Assembly: GCF_008630535.1 (NCBI RefSeq)
Contig: NZ_VWPH01000014.1
Coordinates: 177,636 to 241,635, forward strand
Source of the DNA: Saccharopolyspora hirsuta
Lineage (GTDB): Bacteria; Actinomycetota; Actinomycetes; Mycobacteriales; Pseudonocardiaceae
Length of the DNA: 64,000 bases
Reading direction: 5' to 3'
Shown: positions 48,869-58,043 of the stretch, one piece after another
How the letters are laid out: each line of letters starts with the position of its first letter
Position numbering within the stretch: position 1 is the first letter of the stretch
Position numbers and translations under genes: made by a program
The notes under the pieces: generated by a model
Database searches by the model: none
Told to the model about the DNA's origin: nothing
Seen by the model: only the letters and a program-made list of their open reading frames with translations

Positions 48869-50506
48869 GTGAGCGTGTTGAGGCAGCGGACCGCGGCCGT
48901 GCTCAATCGCGCGGCCCCGAGCGCGCACACGGCGTTCGTGCTGGCCAAGCAGGGCGTGCTCCGCCCCTTGCGCCCGGACAAGGTGCTGCGGATCCTCCGC
49001 GCCTGGCGCCACTGGGGCATCACCCCGCCGATGGGCTTCGCGGTCGGCGCCGTGCGCCACCCGGACCGCCCGGCGGTGATCGACGAGCGGGGCGCGCTCA
49101 GCTACGCCGAGCTCGAACAGCGCACCTCCCGGCTCGCCAACGGCCTGCGCAAGCGCGTCAAGCGCGGCACCCGCATCGGGGTGCTGTGCCGCAACCACCA
49201 CGGACCGGTCGAGACGATCGTCGCCGCGGCCAAGCTCGGCGTGGACGTGGTGCTGCTCAACACCGGGCTGAGCGGTCGGCAGCTCGCCGACGTGATCGCC
49301 GAGCAGCAGGTCGGCGTCCTGGTCCTGGACGCCGAGTTCCGCGCCCAGCTTCCCGAGCTGCCCGCCGAGGTCGACCAGGTGCTGGCCTGGACCGACGGCA
49401 CCACCCGGCGCGACACGCTGGAGCACCTGATCGCCACGTCCTCGCCGCGGCGCCCGGCCAGACCGCGCAGGCACGCCCGGATGATCGTGCTCACCTCCGG
49501 GACCACCGGCACGCCCAAGGGCGCGCGTCGCCCGGACCCGCCGAGCCTGTCCCCGGCCGCCTCGATCCTGTCCCGGCTCCCGCTGCGCAGCGGCGAGCGG
49601 ATGCTGGTCAGCGCACCGCTGTTCCACACCTGGGGGCTGGCCGCGTTCCAGCTGGGCGCCGTGCTCGGCGCGACGCTGGTGCTGCGCCGCAAGTTCGACC
49701 CCGAGCAGGCGCTGGCCTCCGTGCAGCGCAACAGGTGCACCGCGCTGTTCGCCGTCCCGGTGATGCTCCAGCGCCTCCTGGACCTGCCCGAGCAGGTCCG
49801 CGACCGCTACGACCACAGCACGCTGCGGATCGTGGCCAGCAGCGGCTCGGCGCTGCCCGCGGACCTGGCCACCCGGTTCCAGCGCGCCTTCGGCAACGTG
49901 CTCTACAACCTCTACGGCTCCACCGAGGTGTCCTGGGTGAGCATCGCCAACCCGCAGGACCTGCGCGCGGCACCGGCCTCCGCGGGCCGCCCGCCGCGGG
50001 GCACGACGGTGCGCATCCTCGCCGAGGACGGCACCGAGGTGGCGCGCGGCGAGACCGGGCGCATCTTCGCGGGCAACGACATGCTCTTCGAGGGCTACAC
50101 CAACGGCAGCCGCCGGGAGGTCCGCGACGGCCTGATGTCCACCGGCGACCTCGGGCACGTCGACGCGTCCGGGCGGTTGTTCGTCGTCGGCCGCGAGGAC
50201 GACATGATCATCTCCGGCGGCGAGAACGTCTACCCGAAGGAGACCGAGGACGCCATCGCCCGCCTGCCGGAGGTGGCCGAGACCGCCGTCATCGGCGTCG
50301 ACGACCCGGACTTCGGCCAGCGGCTCGCCGCGTTCGTGGTGCTGCGCCCGGGCCAGGAGCTCGACGCCGAGCAGGTGCGCGACCGCATCCGCGACCGGCT
50401 GTCGAAGTTCGCCCTGCCGCGCGACGTCGTGTTCCTGGACGAGCTGCCGCGCAACGCCACCGGCAAGGTCGTGCCCCGCGAGCTGCGCGAGCGGCTGGGC
50501 GCATGA
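48869..50506 (+). CDS. Acyl-CoA synthetase (AMP-binding, FadD-like)
   Basis: The protein has 545 residues. The P-loop motif is IVLTSGTTGTPKGARR, A5 is NLYGSTEVSW, A7 is STGDLGHVD, and the C-terminal catalytic Lys is in RNATGKVVPREL. It activates a carboxylic acid, probably a fatty acid, to the CoA thioester via the acyl-adenylate. The subgroup is like mycobacterial FadD2/FadD12. A possible TetR operator is upstream. The oligoribonuclease gene follows at 48 bp. Confidence 0.92.
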   Translation: MSVLRQRTAAVLNRAAPSAHTAFVLAKQGVLRPLRPDKVLRILRAWRHWGITPPMGFAVGAVRHPDRPAVIDERGALSYAELEQRTSRLANGLRKRVKRGTRIGVLCRNHHGPVETIVAAAKLGVDVVLLNTGLSGRQLADVIAEQQVGVLVLDAEFRAQLPELPAEVDQVLAWTDGTTRRDTLEHLIATSSPRRPARPRRHARMIVLTSGTTGTPKGARRPDPPSLSPAASILSRLPLRSGERMLVSAPLFHTWGLAAFQLGAVLGATLVLRRKFDPEQALASVQRNRCTALFAVPVMLQRLLDLPEQVRDRYDHSTLRIVASSGSALPADLATRFQRAFGNVLYNLYGSTEVSWVSIANPQDLRAAPASAGRPPRGTTVRILAEDGTEVARGETGRIFAGNDMLFEGYTNGSRREVRDGLMSTGDLGHVDASGRLFVVGREDDMIISGGENVYPKETEDAIARLPEVAETAVIGVDDPDFGQRLAAFVVLRPGQELDAEQVRDRIRDRLSKFALPRDVVFLDELPRNATGKVVPRELRERLGA

Positions 50507-50554
50507 CCGAGACGGATGCACGATCACGCCTCGTGGCGAGTTAGGCTGCCTCGG

Positions 50555-51208
50555 GTGAATGACCGTCTAGTGTGGATCGACTGCGAAATGACCGGTCTCG
50601 ATCTCGGCAAGGACGCCCTGATCGAGATCGCCGCCCTGGTCACCGATGCCGACCTGAACATCCTCGGGGAGGGCGTGGACATCGTCATCCACGCCGATGA
50701 CGAGGCCCTGGCCGGGATGCCCGACGTGGTCCGCGACATGCACGACCGCTCCGGGCTCACCGAGGAGGTGCGCCGCTCCGCGGTGACCCTGGCCGAAGCC
50801 GAACAGCAGGTGCTGGACTACATCCGCCAGTACGTCCCGGACGGGCGGTCGGCCCCGCTGGCGGGCAACTCCATCGCCACCGACCGCGGTTTCATCGCCC
50901 GCGACATGCCGCGGCTGGACGCCCACCTGCACTACCGGATGGTCGACGTGTCGTCCATCAAGGAGCTGTGCCGGCGCTGGTACCCGCGGATCTACTACGC
51001 GCAGCCGGAGAAGGGCCTGGCGCACCGCGCGCTGGCCGACATCCGGGAGTCGATCCGCGAGCTCGCCTACTACCGGCGCACCGCGTTCGTCCCGCAGCCC
51101 GGCCCGACCAGCGAGCAGGCCCAGGCGGTGGCGGCCGAGCTGCTCGCCGAGGACGGCGTCGGGGGCACCCGGAAAGCGGCCGAGCAGCAGTCGGAAAACG
51201 GCCGCTGA
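50555..51208 (+). CDS. orn: Oligoribonuclease
   Basis: The protein has 217 residues. The DEDDh exonuclease motifs are present: WIDCEMTGLDL, the second Asp in AGNSIATDRGFIARDM, and the His/Asp pair in GLAHRALADIRES. It degrades 2-5 nt RNA fragments, including pGpG, to mononucleotides. The start is GTG 50555 with no clear RBS. A -10-like TAGGCT lies eight bases upstream, so the mRNA may be leaderless. A C-terminal tail of about 20 residues is disordered. Confidence 0.95.
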   Translation: MNDRLVWIDCEMTGLDLGKDALIEIAALVTDADLNILGEGVDIVIHADDEALAGMPDVVRDMHDRSGLTEEVRRSAVTLAEAEQQVLDYIRQYVPDGRSAPLAGNSIATDRGFIARDMPRLDAHLHYRMVDVSSIKELCRRWYPRIYYAQPEKGLAHRALADIRESIRELAYYRRTAFVPQPGPTSEQAQAVAAELLAEDGVGGTRKAAEQQSENGR

Positions 51209-51319
51209 CCAGCTGCGTCGGCGATAACCGGAGCCCGCGGAAAACGGCGTGACAGCGCACGCTAGTATATGAGCGTTGCTCCGGAAGGCGGTCCTCCGAG
51301 ACCCGGTCCGGGCGACCGA

Positions 51320-51396
51320 GGTGGGTGTAGCTCAGTCGGTAGAGCACTGGGTTGTGGTCCCAGGTGTCGCGGGTTCGATTCCCGTCACTCACCCCA
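51320..51396 (+). tRNA. tRNA-His (GTG)
   Basis: A cloverleaf with acceptor GTGGGTG/CACTCAC, D loop GCTCAGTCGGTAGAGC, anticodon loop TTGTGGT and T arm GGGTTCGATTCCC is present. G at 51320 pairs with C73, the extra base typical of tRNA-His, and CCA is encoded. Confidence 0.97.
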
Positions 51397-51401
51397 AATG
51401 C

Positions 51402-51442
51402 CGAACGAGGCCTGATTCCCGCGGGAATCAGGCCTCGTTCGC
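51402..51442 (+). terminator. Strong terminator after tRNA-His
   Basis: CGAACGAGGCCTGATTCCCG and its reverse complement form a near-perfect 41-bp palindrome directly after the tRNA. Confidence 0.88.
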
Positions 51443-51473
51443 GTTTCCGGGCCGGTTCCGCGCCCGAGAAGGC

Positions 51474-51504
51474 GGAGGGCCCCGCTCCAGCGGAACGGGG
51501 CCCT
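51474..51504 (-). terminator. Terminator of the L,D-transpeptidase gene
   Basis: GAGGGCCCCG and CGGGGCCCTC flank 11 bases, 17 bp past the stop of the minus-strand gene. Confidence 0.75.
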
Positions 51505-51520
51505 CGTCGTCAGCCGCGGG

Positions 51521-52723
51521 TCACTTGTTGCCCTTGACCCACTGGTCCCACGGGATCTGCCAGTCGCCGAACCCGTCCCAGGGCCGCAGGTCCGGGCCGC
51601 CGGAGTTGGTGATCTCGACGATGTCGCCCTTCTTCAGCAGGTCGAAGACCCACTTGGCGTTGTCCATGCTCATGTTGATGCAGCCGTGGCTGACGTTGCT
51701 GTGGCCCTGCTGGGCCACCGACCACGGCGCGGCGTGCAGGAACTCACCGCCGTTGGAGATCCGGACCGCCCACTTCACCTCGGTGCGGTACCCGCCCGCC
51801 TCGATCGGCAGGCCGTAGGTCGAGGAGTCCATCACCTTCGTGGCGTGGTGCTCGGTGACCACGTGCACGCCGTTGTTGGACGGGAAGGACGGCTTGCCCA
51901 GCGACACCGGCATGGTCCGGATCACCTGGCCGTTCTTCTCGATCGACATCTGGTGCGAGGCTCCGTCGGCCTTCAGGATCACCGCGTCGCCGATGGTGAT
52001 GGTCGCCTTCCGGTCCTCCTGGCCCCAGACGCCGTTGCCGAGGTCGCGCCCGAAGACGTCGACGTCGACGGTCACCTTGGTGCCGGGCTTCCAGTACTCC
52101 TTCGGCCGCCAGTGCACCTCGCGGCTGTTGAACCAGTAGAACGCGCCCTCCACGGCGGGCTCGGTCTTGATCTTGATGGCCTCCTCGGCCTTCGCCTTGT
52201 CCGGTGCCGGGGCGTCCTTGCTGAAGTAGAACGCCAGCGGCTGCCCGACCCCGACGGTCTGCCCGTCGAGCGGGTTCATCGAGACGTAGCTCTGCTTGCC
52301 CGGCGACACCGTGGTGAACGTGGCCTGCTGGGTGATCGCGGGCCCGCTGGCGCCCTGCGCGGTGACCTCCAGCGTGTAGGTCTTGCCGTAGCCGAGCTTC
52401 TCCCCGGCGGTCCAGCTCGCCCCGTCCGGCGAGATGGTCCCGGCCACCTGCTTGGACTCGGTGTTGGTCAGCACCGCGTTCACGATCCGGCCGTTGGTCA
52501 CCTTCGCGGTGATCGGCCCGGCCGGGGACACGTCCTTGGCGCCGTTCTGCGGCGCCAGCTCCAACGTCGGCGCCGGCGCCACCTCGCCGGACGCCGAGCC
52601 GGTCTCCGAACCGCCCGATCCACTGCACCCCGCGACCAACAGCGCGACCACGCCGAAGATCAACATCGTCAACAGTCGTGAAACCCGAATGGGACCCCCG
52701 ACCGGATTACGCCACTCCCTCAT
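51521..52723 (-). CDS. L,D-transpeptidase lipoprotein (Ldt, YkuD domain)
   Basis: The protein has 400 residues. A signal sequence with lipobox LLVAGC anchors it outside. Two Ig-like domains follow (about 45-245), then a YkuD domain with the catalytic motif HSNVSHGCINMS (Cys about 348) and a Trp-rich C-terminal cap. This is the LdtB (Ldt-Mt2) plan of actinobacteria. It makes 3-3 cross-links in peptidoglycan or attaches proteins, and is a carbapenem target class. ATG 52723 is preferred to TTG 52729. Confidence 0.94.
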   Translation of the reverse strand: MREWRNPVGGPIRVSRLLTMLIFGVVALLVAGCSGSGGSETGSASGEVAPAPTLELAPQNGAKDVSPAGPITAKVTNGRIVNAVLTNTESKQVAGTISPDGASWTAGEKLGYGKTYTLEVTAQGASGPAITQQATFTTVSPGKQSYVSMNPLDGQTVGVGQPLAFYFSKDAPAPDKAKAEEAIKIKTEPAVEGAFYWFNSREVHWRPKEYWKPGTKVTVDVDVFGRDLGNGVWGQEDRKATITIGDAVILKADGASHQMSIEKNGQVIRTMPVSLGKPSFPSNNGVHVVTEHHATKVMDSSTYGLPIEAGGYRTEVKWAVRISNGGEFLHAAPWSVAQQGHSNVSHGCINMSMDNAKWVFDLLKKGDIVEITNSGGPDLRPWDGFGDWQIPWDQWVKGNK

Positions 52724-53002
52724 GAGCAACAGTCCGTCCGCTTAGAAGCATCACTAAACCCCTGTGAACAGTGTGCCGCAAGGTCCCGACAGGGGATGAA
52801 GAGACCAGGCATGCACGCAGTGTGATCCGCGCAGGCCGATCACCCGACCAACAGACGCGCCACCCCACCCGAGGGTTGCTCGCCCCGCCCGACCAACCCA
52901 CCGGCACCACCGACCCCACCCCCCGTTCGAAGCCCTCCAGAGCCGTGCTAATGTTTTCCCTGTCGCCAGGGAGACCGGCCGGAAACCCGAAACGACAGGC
53001 CA

Positions 53003-53075
<73 letters not shown>

Positions 53076-53090
53076 CTCAAAGCAGTCGGA

Positions 53091-53111
53091 CGCCTCGCTC
53101 AGGCGGGGCGT
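53091..53111 (+). terminator. Hairpin after tRNA-Lys copy 1
   Basis: CGCCTCGCTCAGGCGGGGCG followed by TTT is a small GC-rich hairpin between the two tRNA genes. Confidence 0.55.
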
Positions 53112-53150
53112 TTCACTGTGACCGGGCGGCAAACCCGGAACAACAGGCCA

Positions 53151-53223
<73 letters not shown>

Positions 53224-53233
53224 CTCGATACCG

Positions 53234-53260
53234 TGGAACGCCCTGCTCACGCAGGGCGTT
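53234..53260 (+). terminator. Terminator after tRNA-Lys copy 2
   Basis: AACGCCCTGC and GCAGGGCGTT pair around a 4-nt loop, followed by TCG. Confidence 0.75.
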
Positions 53261-53464
53261 TCGCATTTGCGGATCTTCGTCATCGCTTTGGGGGTCAAAC
53301 CCCCAAACCCCCACGGTGCGGGGGCCGCCTTTCCGACGTGCCTTGCGAGGGGTGGCGTACCCGGCCTGGGTAGCTCGACCTTCGGATGGGGTGGCTTGGT
53401 GGTCCGGCGTTGGTAGGGGACTTTTCGGGCGTGCCTTGGGCTGAGCGCCGCGTCCCAATGCGGG

Positions 53465-54097
53465 TCAGAGGCCTGAGGTTCTCAGGGTGATGTTGAGGCG
53501 GCCGGCTTTCAGGCCTATCGGTGGGGTTGTTGCCGGGGTTGTTCTCAGGACTCCGTGGTAGGCCAGGCGGGTTGGGCCGCCGAAGACGAAGAGGTCACCC
53601 GAGGAGAGGGTGATGTCCTGGTGGGGTTTGTTCCTCGATTCCGTGTTGCCGAAGCGGAAGGTGCAGTCGTTGCCCAGGCTCAGGGAGACCACCGGTGCTC
53701 TGCTCGTCTCGTCCTTGTCCTGGTGCATGCCCATCTTGGCGGCGTCGTCGTAGAAGTTGATCAGGGCGATGTCCGGGGCGTAGTCGTCCGCCGGTCGCTG
53801 GTAGGCGTCCGCCACGGCCCGGCGACCCAGGTCCGCCAGCCAGGCCGGGAAGGGCGCCACCGGGGAGCCGTCCTCCCGCGTCTTCGAGTAGCGGTACGGG
53901 GTCCAGTGCCAGCCCAGGCAGACCGTCCGGACCGACATCACACCCCCGCTCGGCAGCTTCGGCGAGCGCATTCCCGCCCTCGCCCACTCGCGGCAGGCGC
54001 GCACCAGGTCGCGCTGCTCGTCCAGGCTCAGCCAGTCCGGGACGTGCACCGCTCCCGGGGCGATCTCCGCTCGCTCGCGCGGGATCAGCGCATCCAT
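53465..54097 (-). CDS. alkB: AlkB-like 2-oxoglutarate/Fe(II) dioxygenase (DNA repair)
   Basis: The protein has 210 residues. The iron ligands are seen as His and Asp in MGMHQDKDE and His in LAYHGVLR, and the 2-oxoglutarate Arg is in RLNITLR. The nucleotide lid region reads WHWTPYRYSK. It demethylates alkylated bases such as 1-methyladenine and 3-methylcytosine. ATG 54097 follows GAGGAG. It is transcribed away from the iron-regulated gene at 54228. Confidence 0.93.
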   Translation of the reverse strand: MDALIPRERAEIAPGAVHVPDWLSLDEQRDLVRACREWARAGMRSPKLPSGGVMSVRTVCLGWHWTPYRYSKTREDGSPVAPFPAWLADLGRRAVADAYQRPADDYAPDIALINFYDDAAKMGMHQDKDETSRAPVVSLSLGNDCTFRFGNTESRNKPHQDITLSSGDLFVFGGPTRLAYHGVLRTTPATTPPIGLKAGRLNITLRTSGL

Positions 54098-54176
54098 CCC
54101 CGCTCCTCTTCGCTGATCATCTTCGCATGTCTTCGCGGCCGTGAGCACTGTCTCAGAACTGGATCGACGCGCTCCA

Positions 54177-54195
54177 TCAGGTTAGGCTCACCAAA
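54177..54195 (+). promoter_or_regulatory. IdeR/DtxR-type iron box before the siderophore-binding lipoprotein
   Basis: TCAGGTTAGGCTCACCAAA matches 16 of 19 consensus positions. It lies 32 bp upstream of the start codon. Confidence 0.7.
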
Positions 54196-54227
54196 CTTCA
54201 GCACCGAGTGAACAGGTAGGAAGCGTC

Positions 54228-55166
54228 ATGTTCCGTCCTCGTCGGCTGCTCGCAGCCGTCACCGCTGCGCTCGCTCTCGGCACCGCCGCCGGGTGCGGCA
54301 CGGCGACCGAGCAGCCCGCCGCACCGCAGGGTGGCGAGCGCATCATCAACCACGCAAAGGGGCAGACCAAGGTCGCCGGTACGCCGCAGCGGGTGGTGGT
54401 GCTCGACACCGGTGAGCTGGACGCGGCGTTGGCGCTGGGTGTGAAGCCGGTGGGCACGGTGCTGCCGGACGCCAACCAGAACCTGCAGCCCTACCTGGCG
54501 GAGAAGGCCGGGAACATCGAGATCGTCGGGACGATCGGTTCGCCGAACCTGGAGAAGATCGCCGCGCTCAAGCCGGATCTGATCCTGTCCAGCAAGGTCC
54601 GCGACGACGAGCACTACGAGGCGTTGAGCAAGATCGCTCCGACGGTGTTCGCCGAGACCGTCGGCAAGCCGTGGAAGGAGAACTTCCTGCTCGACGCCGA
54701 GGCCCTGGGCAAGAAGGCCGAGGCGCAGCGGATCCTGGACGCCTACCAGCAGCGGGCCGCCGAGATCGGCAAGCAGCTCGGGGACCCGGCGGCCACCAAG
54801 GTCAGCGCGCTGCGGTTCCTCTCCGGCGAGTTCCGGCTCTACGGAACCGGCTCCTACCTGGGCACGATCCTGGCCGACGTCGGGTTCGGGCGGCCCGACA
54901 ACCAGCAGTTCGACAAGACCCACACCAAGATCAGCCGGGAACAGCTCTCCCAGGCCGACGGCGACCTGCTGTTCTACTCCGCCTACGGCGACAAGACCCG
55001 CGAGCAGATGGACCAGGTGGTCAGCTCCGTGCAGTGGACCACCCTCGGCGCGGTCCGCAACGGCAAGGCCATCGAGGTCAACGACGACACCTGGTTCCTC
55101 GGCCTCGGCCCCATCGCCGCCAACCTCGTCCTCGACGACCTCCAGAAGTACGTCACCCAGGAATAG
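54228..55166 (+). CDS. Fe3+-siderophore ABC transporter substrate-binding lipoprotein
   Basis: The protein has 312 residues. Signal sequence with lipobox TAAGC, then the FecB/FepB-type fold: PQRVVVLDTGELDAALALGV, LEKIAALKPDLILSS and YGTGSYLGTILADVGF. It binds a ferric siderophore outside the membrane and delivers it to a permease that is not in the window. The iron box upstream suggests induction on iron starvation. It may serve the siderophore made by the 30.8-43.3 kb cluster, but it is 11 kb away and could serve others. The start ATG 54228 follows AGGTAGGAAG. Confidence 0.9.
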   Translation: MFRPRRLLAAVTAALALGTAAGCGTATEQPAAPQGGERIINHAKGQTKVAGTPQRVVVLDTGELDAALALGVKPVGTVLPDANQNLQPYLAEKAGNIEIVGTIGSPNLEKIAALKPDLILSSKVRDDEHYEALSKIAPTVFAETVGKPWKENFLLDAEALGKKAEAQRILDAYQQRAAEIGKQLGDPAATKVSALRFLSGEFRLYGTGSYLGTILADVGFGRPDNQQFDKTHTKISREQLSQADGDLLFYSAYGDKTREQMDQVVSSVQWTTLGAVRNGKAIEVNDDTWFLGLGPIAANLVLDDLQKYVTQE

Positions 55167-55242
55167 CCCCCCCGGTCCCGGCGTGCTCCCGCGCACGCCG
55201 GGACCGGAAACCCCGACCTGCGACGTCCGCTGAGATCGCGCA

Positions 55243-57594
55243 TCAACGCGCCGCGACCAGCCGCAGGTCCGCGACGCTGCGGCCGATGCGGAGCTCGTCG
55301 GCGCCCGGCTCGACCCGCACCTCCGCCGAGACCTCGGCTCCCGCCTCCGCCTCGACCACCGCGAAACCCGCCAACCGCAGCGGATCCGCGGCGTAGACCT
55401 GGACGACCTCGTGCCCGGCCCGGTCACCGGTGTTGCGCAGCTCCACCCGCACCACGTCCCCGTCGACCGCGGCTTCGAGGTACTCCCACGTCGTGTAGCC
55501 GAGCCCGTGTCCGAAGTGGAACGCCGGTGCCGCACCGCGGTCCAGGTAGGCGCGGTACCCGATCGACGTCCCCTCGTCGTAGCGGAGTTCGCCGTCCACC
55601 GGCTGCACCGCGGGCAGCGGCACGGGGATGTCGGCCAGCGCCGCGGGGAAGGTGGTCGGCAACCGGCCGCCCGGCTCCGCCCGCCCCAGCAGCACGTCCG
55701 CGAGCGCATCGCCGTACTCCTGGCTGCCGAACCACGTCCACAGCACTGCGGGAACCGCGCCGCTCCACGGCATGAACACCGGCGCTCCGGCGTTGACCAC
55801 CACCACGGTGTTCGGGTTGACCGCCGCCACTTCGCGCACCAGCTCGTCCTGCGCGCCCGGCAGGTCCAGCGAAGTCCGGTCGCGGCCCTCGGTCTCCACC
55901 TCGTCGTTGGTGCCGACCACGACCACCGCGACATCGGCCTCCCTGGCAACCGCGAGCGCCGCGGCGAGCTCGCTCGCGTCGTCCCACTCCTGCGCGCGGT
56001 GGCCGATGCCGACCGAAACCAGCCCGTCGCTGCTCACAGGGGCGAAGTCCACGGTCAGCTCAACGCTACCGGCCCCGTCCAGGTCCGCCTCCACCAGCAC
56101 GATGTTGAACCGCTGCTCCGGCGGTTCCACCATCTCCGCCAGCGGATCGTCGATGTCCGCCGCGCGCGCCACGTCCGCGGCCAGCACCTCCCGGCCCGCG
56201 ATCGTCGCGCGGAAGTGCCCGGTGCCGCTGACCCCGAAGACGTGCTCGCCGAGCTCCGCGCGCAGATTCGCCCGCAGCCGCAACGACTTCGCGCCGTGCG
56301 GCAGCCCGGACATCCACAGCAGCCGTTCCGTGCCGCGGAGTTCGCTGCCGAGCACCGCGCCGTCGGCATCGAGGAAGTCGACGCGGATCCCCGAGCCTGC
56401 ACCGTCCGGGTCGGACATCTCGTCCGGGGCGAGCGCGTCCAGCAGGCGCCGGTGCCGAACTCCGCGCTGGTACACCACATCCGCGTCCGGCAGCGCCGCG
56501 CGCAGCCCGGCCAGCGGTGTCACCACGTGCGGCGGGCTGACGTGCGACGACCCGCCGCCCTGCACCGCCGGGATGGTGGCGTTCTCCCCGATCACCGCCA
56601 CCTTGGACACCTTCGGGTCGATCGGCAGCACCGCGTTCTCGTTGCGCAGCAGCACGAATCCGCGCGTCGCGAGGTCGCGGATGGTCGGGCGAGCCTCCTC
56701 CGGCGGCGGACCGCCACCGGGCTCCGAATCCTCGAAAGCGCCTACGCGGGAGGCCAGCCTGAGCAACCGCAGCACCTTGTCGTCGAGCACCTCGACCGGA
56801 ACTTCGCCCCGCTCCACAGCTTTCGCGAGCTTCCCGTTCGACCACGGGCTCTTCGGCCCGGGCATCGCCAGGTCCAGGCCGCCCAGCGCGGTGTCGCGCA
56901 GCGACCGGGTGGCGAACCAGTCCGACACCACCACGCCGTCCCACGCCCACTCGCCCTTGAGCACGTCGTCGACCAGCGCCGAGTTCTCCGTCATCGTGCG
57001 CCCGTTGACCGAGTTGTAGGCCGCCATCACCAGCCACGGACCGGCCTTCGCCACGATCCGCTCGAACGGTTTCAGGTACACCTCGCGCAGCGTCGGCTCG
57101 TCGACCACGACGTCGTAGCTGAACCGCTCGGTCTCGGTGTCGTTGGCGACGAAGTGCTTCGCCGTCGCCCCCACCCCGCGCGACTGGATGCCCGCGACCA
57201 CCTCCGCACCGATCTCCCCGATCAGCAGCGGATCCTCCGCGAAGTTCTCGAAGTGCCTGCCGCCGAACGGACTCCGGTGCACGTTCACCGTCGGCGCCAG
57301 CACCACGTGCACGCCGCGGCGCCGCGCCTCGTCGCCGAACAGCTCCCCCGCCGTCCGGGCCGCCGCCCGGTCCCAGGTCGCCCCCAGCGCGGACGCCACC
57401 GGCAGCAGCAGCGAGGTGTCGCGCTCGTCCCAGGTCGTTCCGCGCACCCCGTTCGGCCCGTCGGAGAGCACCATCGCGCGCAGGCCGATCTTCGGCATCG
57501 GGTGCAGCGTCCAGAAGTCGGCGCCGGTCAGCAGCCGCGCCTTCTCCGCCGTGGTCAGTTCCGCCAGCAGTGACCGCAGCCGCGCCTCGTCCAC
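55243..57594 (-). CDS. GH3 beta-glucosidase-like glycoside hydrolase
   Basis: The protein has 783 residues. The GH3 TIM barrel shows LSDGPNGVRGTTW, APTVNVHRSPFGGRHFENFA, KHFVANDTE, and the nucleophile Asp in GVVVSDWFATRS. A PA14-like insert is at about 390-540, then the second alpha/beta domain (AVVVVGTNDEVETEGRDRTS) and a C-terminal fibronectin-like domain. No signal peptide is seen, so it is cytosolic and probably cleaves imported glycosides. GTG 57594 follows AAGGGG. It is transcribed divergently from nrdA. Confidence 0.93.
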   Translation of the reverse strand: MDEARLRSLLAELTTAEKARLLTGADFWTLHPMPKIGLRAMVLSDGPNGVRGTTWDERDTSLLLPVASALGATWDRAAARTAGELFGDEARRRGVHVVLAPTVNVHRSPFGGRHFENFAEDPLLIGEIGAEVVAGIQSRGVGATAKHFVANDTETERFSYDVVVDEPTLREVYLKPFERIVAKAGPWLVMAAYNSVNGRTMTENSALVDDVLKGEWAWDGVVVSDWFATRSLRDTALGGLDLAMPGPKSPWSNGKLAKAVERGEVPVEVLDDKVLRLLRLASRVGAFEDSEPGGGPPPEEARPTIRDLATRGFVLLRNENAVLPIDPKVSKVAVIGENATIPAVQGGGSSHVSPPHVVTPLAGLRAALPDADVVYQRGVRHRRLLDALAPDEMSDPDGAGSGIRVDFLDADGAVLGSELRGTERLLWMSGLPHGAKSLRLRANLRAELGEHVFGVSGTGHFRATIAGREVLAADVARAADIDDPLAEMVEPPEQRFNIVLVEADLDGAGSVELTVDFAPVSSDGLVSVGIGHRAQEWDDASELAAALAVAREADVAVVVVGTNDEVETEGRDRTSLDLPGAQDELVREVAAVNPNTVVVVNAGAPVFMPWSGAVPAVLWTWFGSQEYGDALADVLLGRAEPGGRLPTTFPAALADIPVPLPAVQPVDGELRYDEGTSIGYRAYLDRGAAPAFHFGHGLGYTTWEYLEAAVDGDVVRVELRNTGDRAGHEVVQVYAADPLRLAGFAVVEAEAGAEVSAEVRVEPGADELRIGRSVADLRLVAAR

Positions 57595-57668
57595 GGGCAA
57601 CCCCTTTCGGCAAGCTCCGGCCGCCAGTCTCGGCCACCAGTCCGACACTGTCGACCGGGGAGCACAAC

Positions 57669-57718
57669 ACGCCGATATCTGCCCGTCCACAACAGCCCCG
57701 AACCCAAGATGTAGTGTG
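57669..57718 (+). promoter_or_regulatory. Candidate NrdR box pair
   Basis: CCCAAGATGTAGTGTG (57703-57718) reads as CACACTACATCTTGGG on the other strand, close to the NrdR consensus ACACWATATCTTGTGT. A weaker match, ACGCCGATATCTGCCC, starts 34 bp upstream. Both precede the nrdA leader. Confidence 0.5.
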
Positions 57719-57721
57719 TCG

Positions 57722-57925
57722 CTCGCTGGTGGTTCACCGGAGCGATCCGGTGAGGCAAGAGGGAACCCGGTGCGAATCCGGGACTGCCCCGCAGCGGTGA
57801 ACGGGAACGACCGTCGTGACCCGCCTGCCCCTCCCGGGGCAGCGGGTAAGAGCACTGGGCCAACGCCTGGGAAGCCACGACCAGTAGGCCGCCCGTGAGT
57901 CCGAAGACCTGCCACCGGTGCACGC
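57722..57925 (+). ncRNA. Cobalamin (AdoCbl) riboswitch in the nrdA leader
   Basis: Conserved blocks appear in order: GGAACCCGGTGCGAATCCGG, GACTGCCCCGCAGCGGTGA, the TGGGAAGCC element and the 3' box AGTCCGAAGACCTGCC. The RNA ends about 118 bp before the nrdA start. It should repress the B12-independent reductase when cobalamin is present. Confidence 0.96.
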
Positions 57926-58043
57926 GAAAGGCGTGCTGTCCGGGGCCTCGAGGGCGGGTCCGCGCGGACGACCGGCGACCCGCGTCGCCGAGGTCTGCCT
58001 GCGCGCGCTCGAGGTCCACCGAGCTCGCGAGGGGAGAGAGCCA

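Noticed and set aside
50536..50550. Iron-box-like sequence AGTTAGGCTGCC upstream of orn
   Set aside because: Only one half-site matches the IdeR consensus and orn is not an iron gene. The match is more likely part of a -10 region.
53224..53464. Possible small gene between tRNA-Lys and alkB
   Set aside because: Apart from the terminator the frames here are unconserved in character and lack an RBS.
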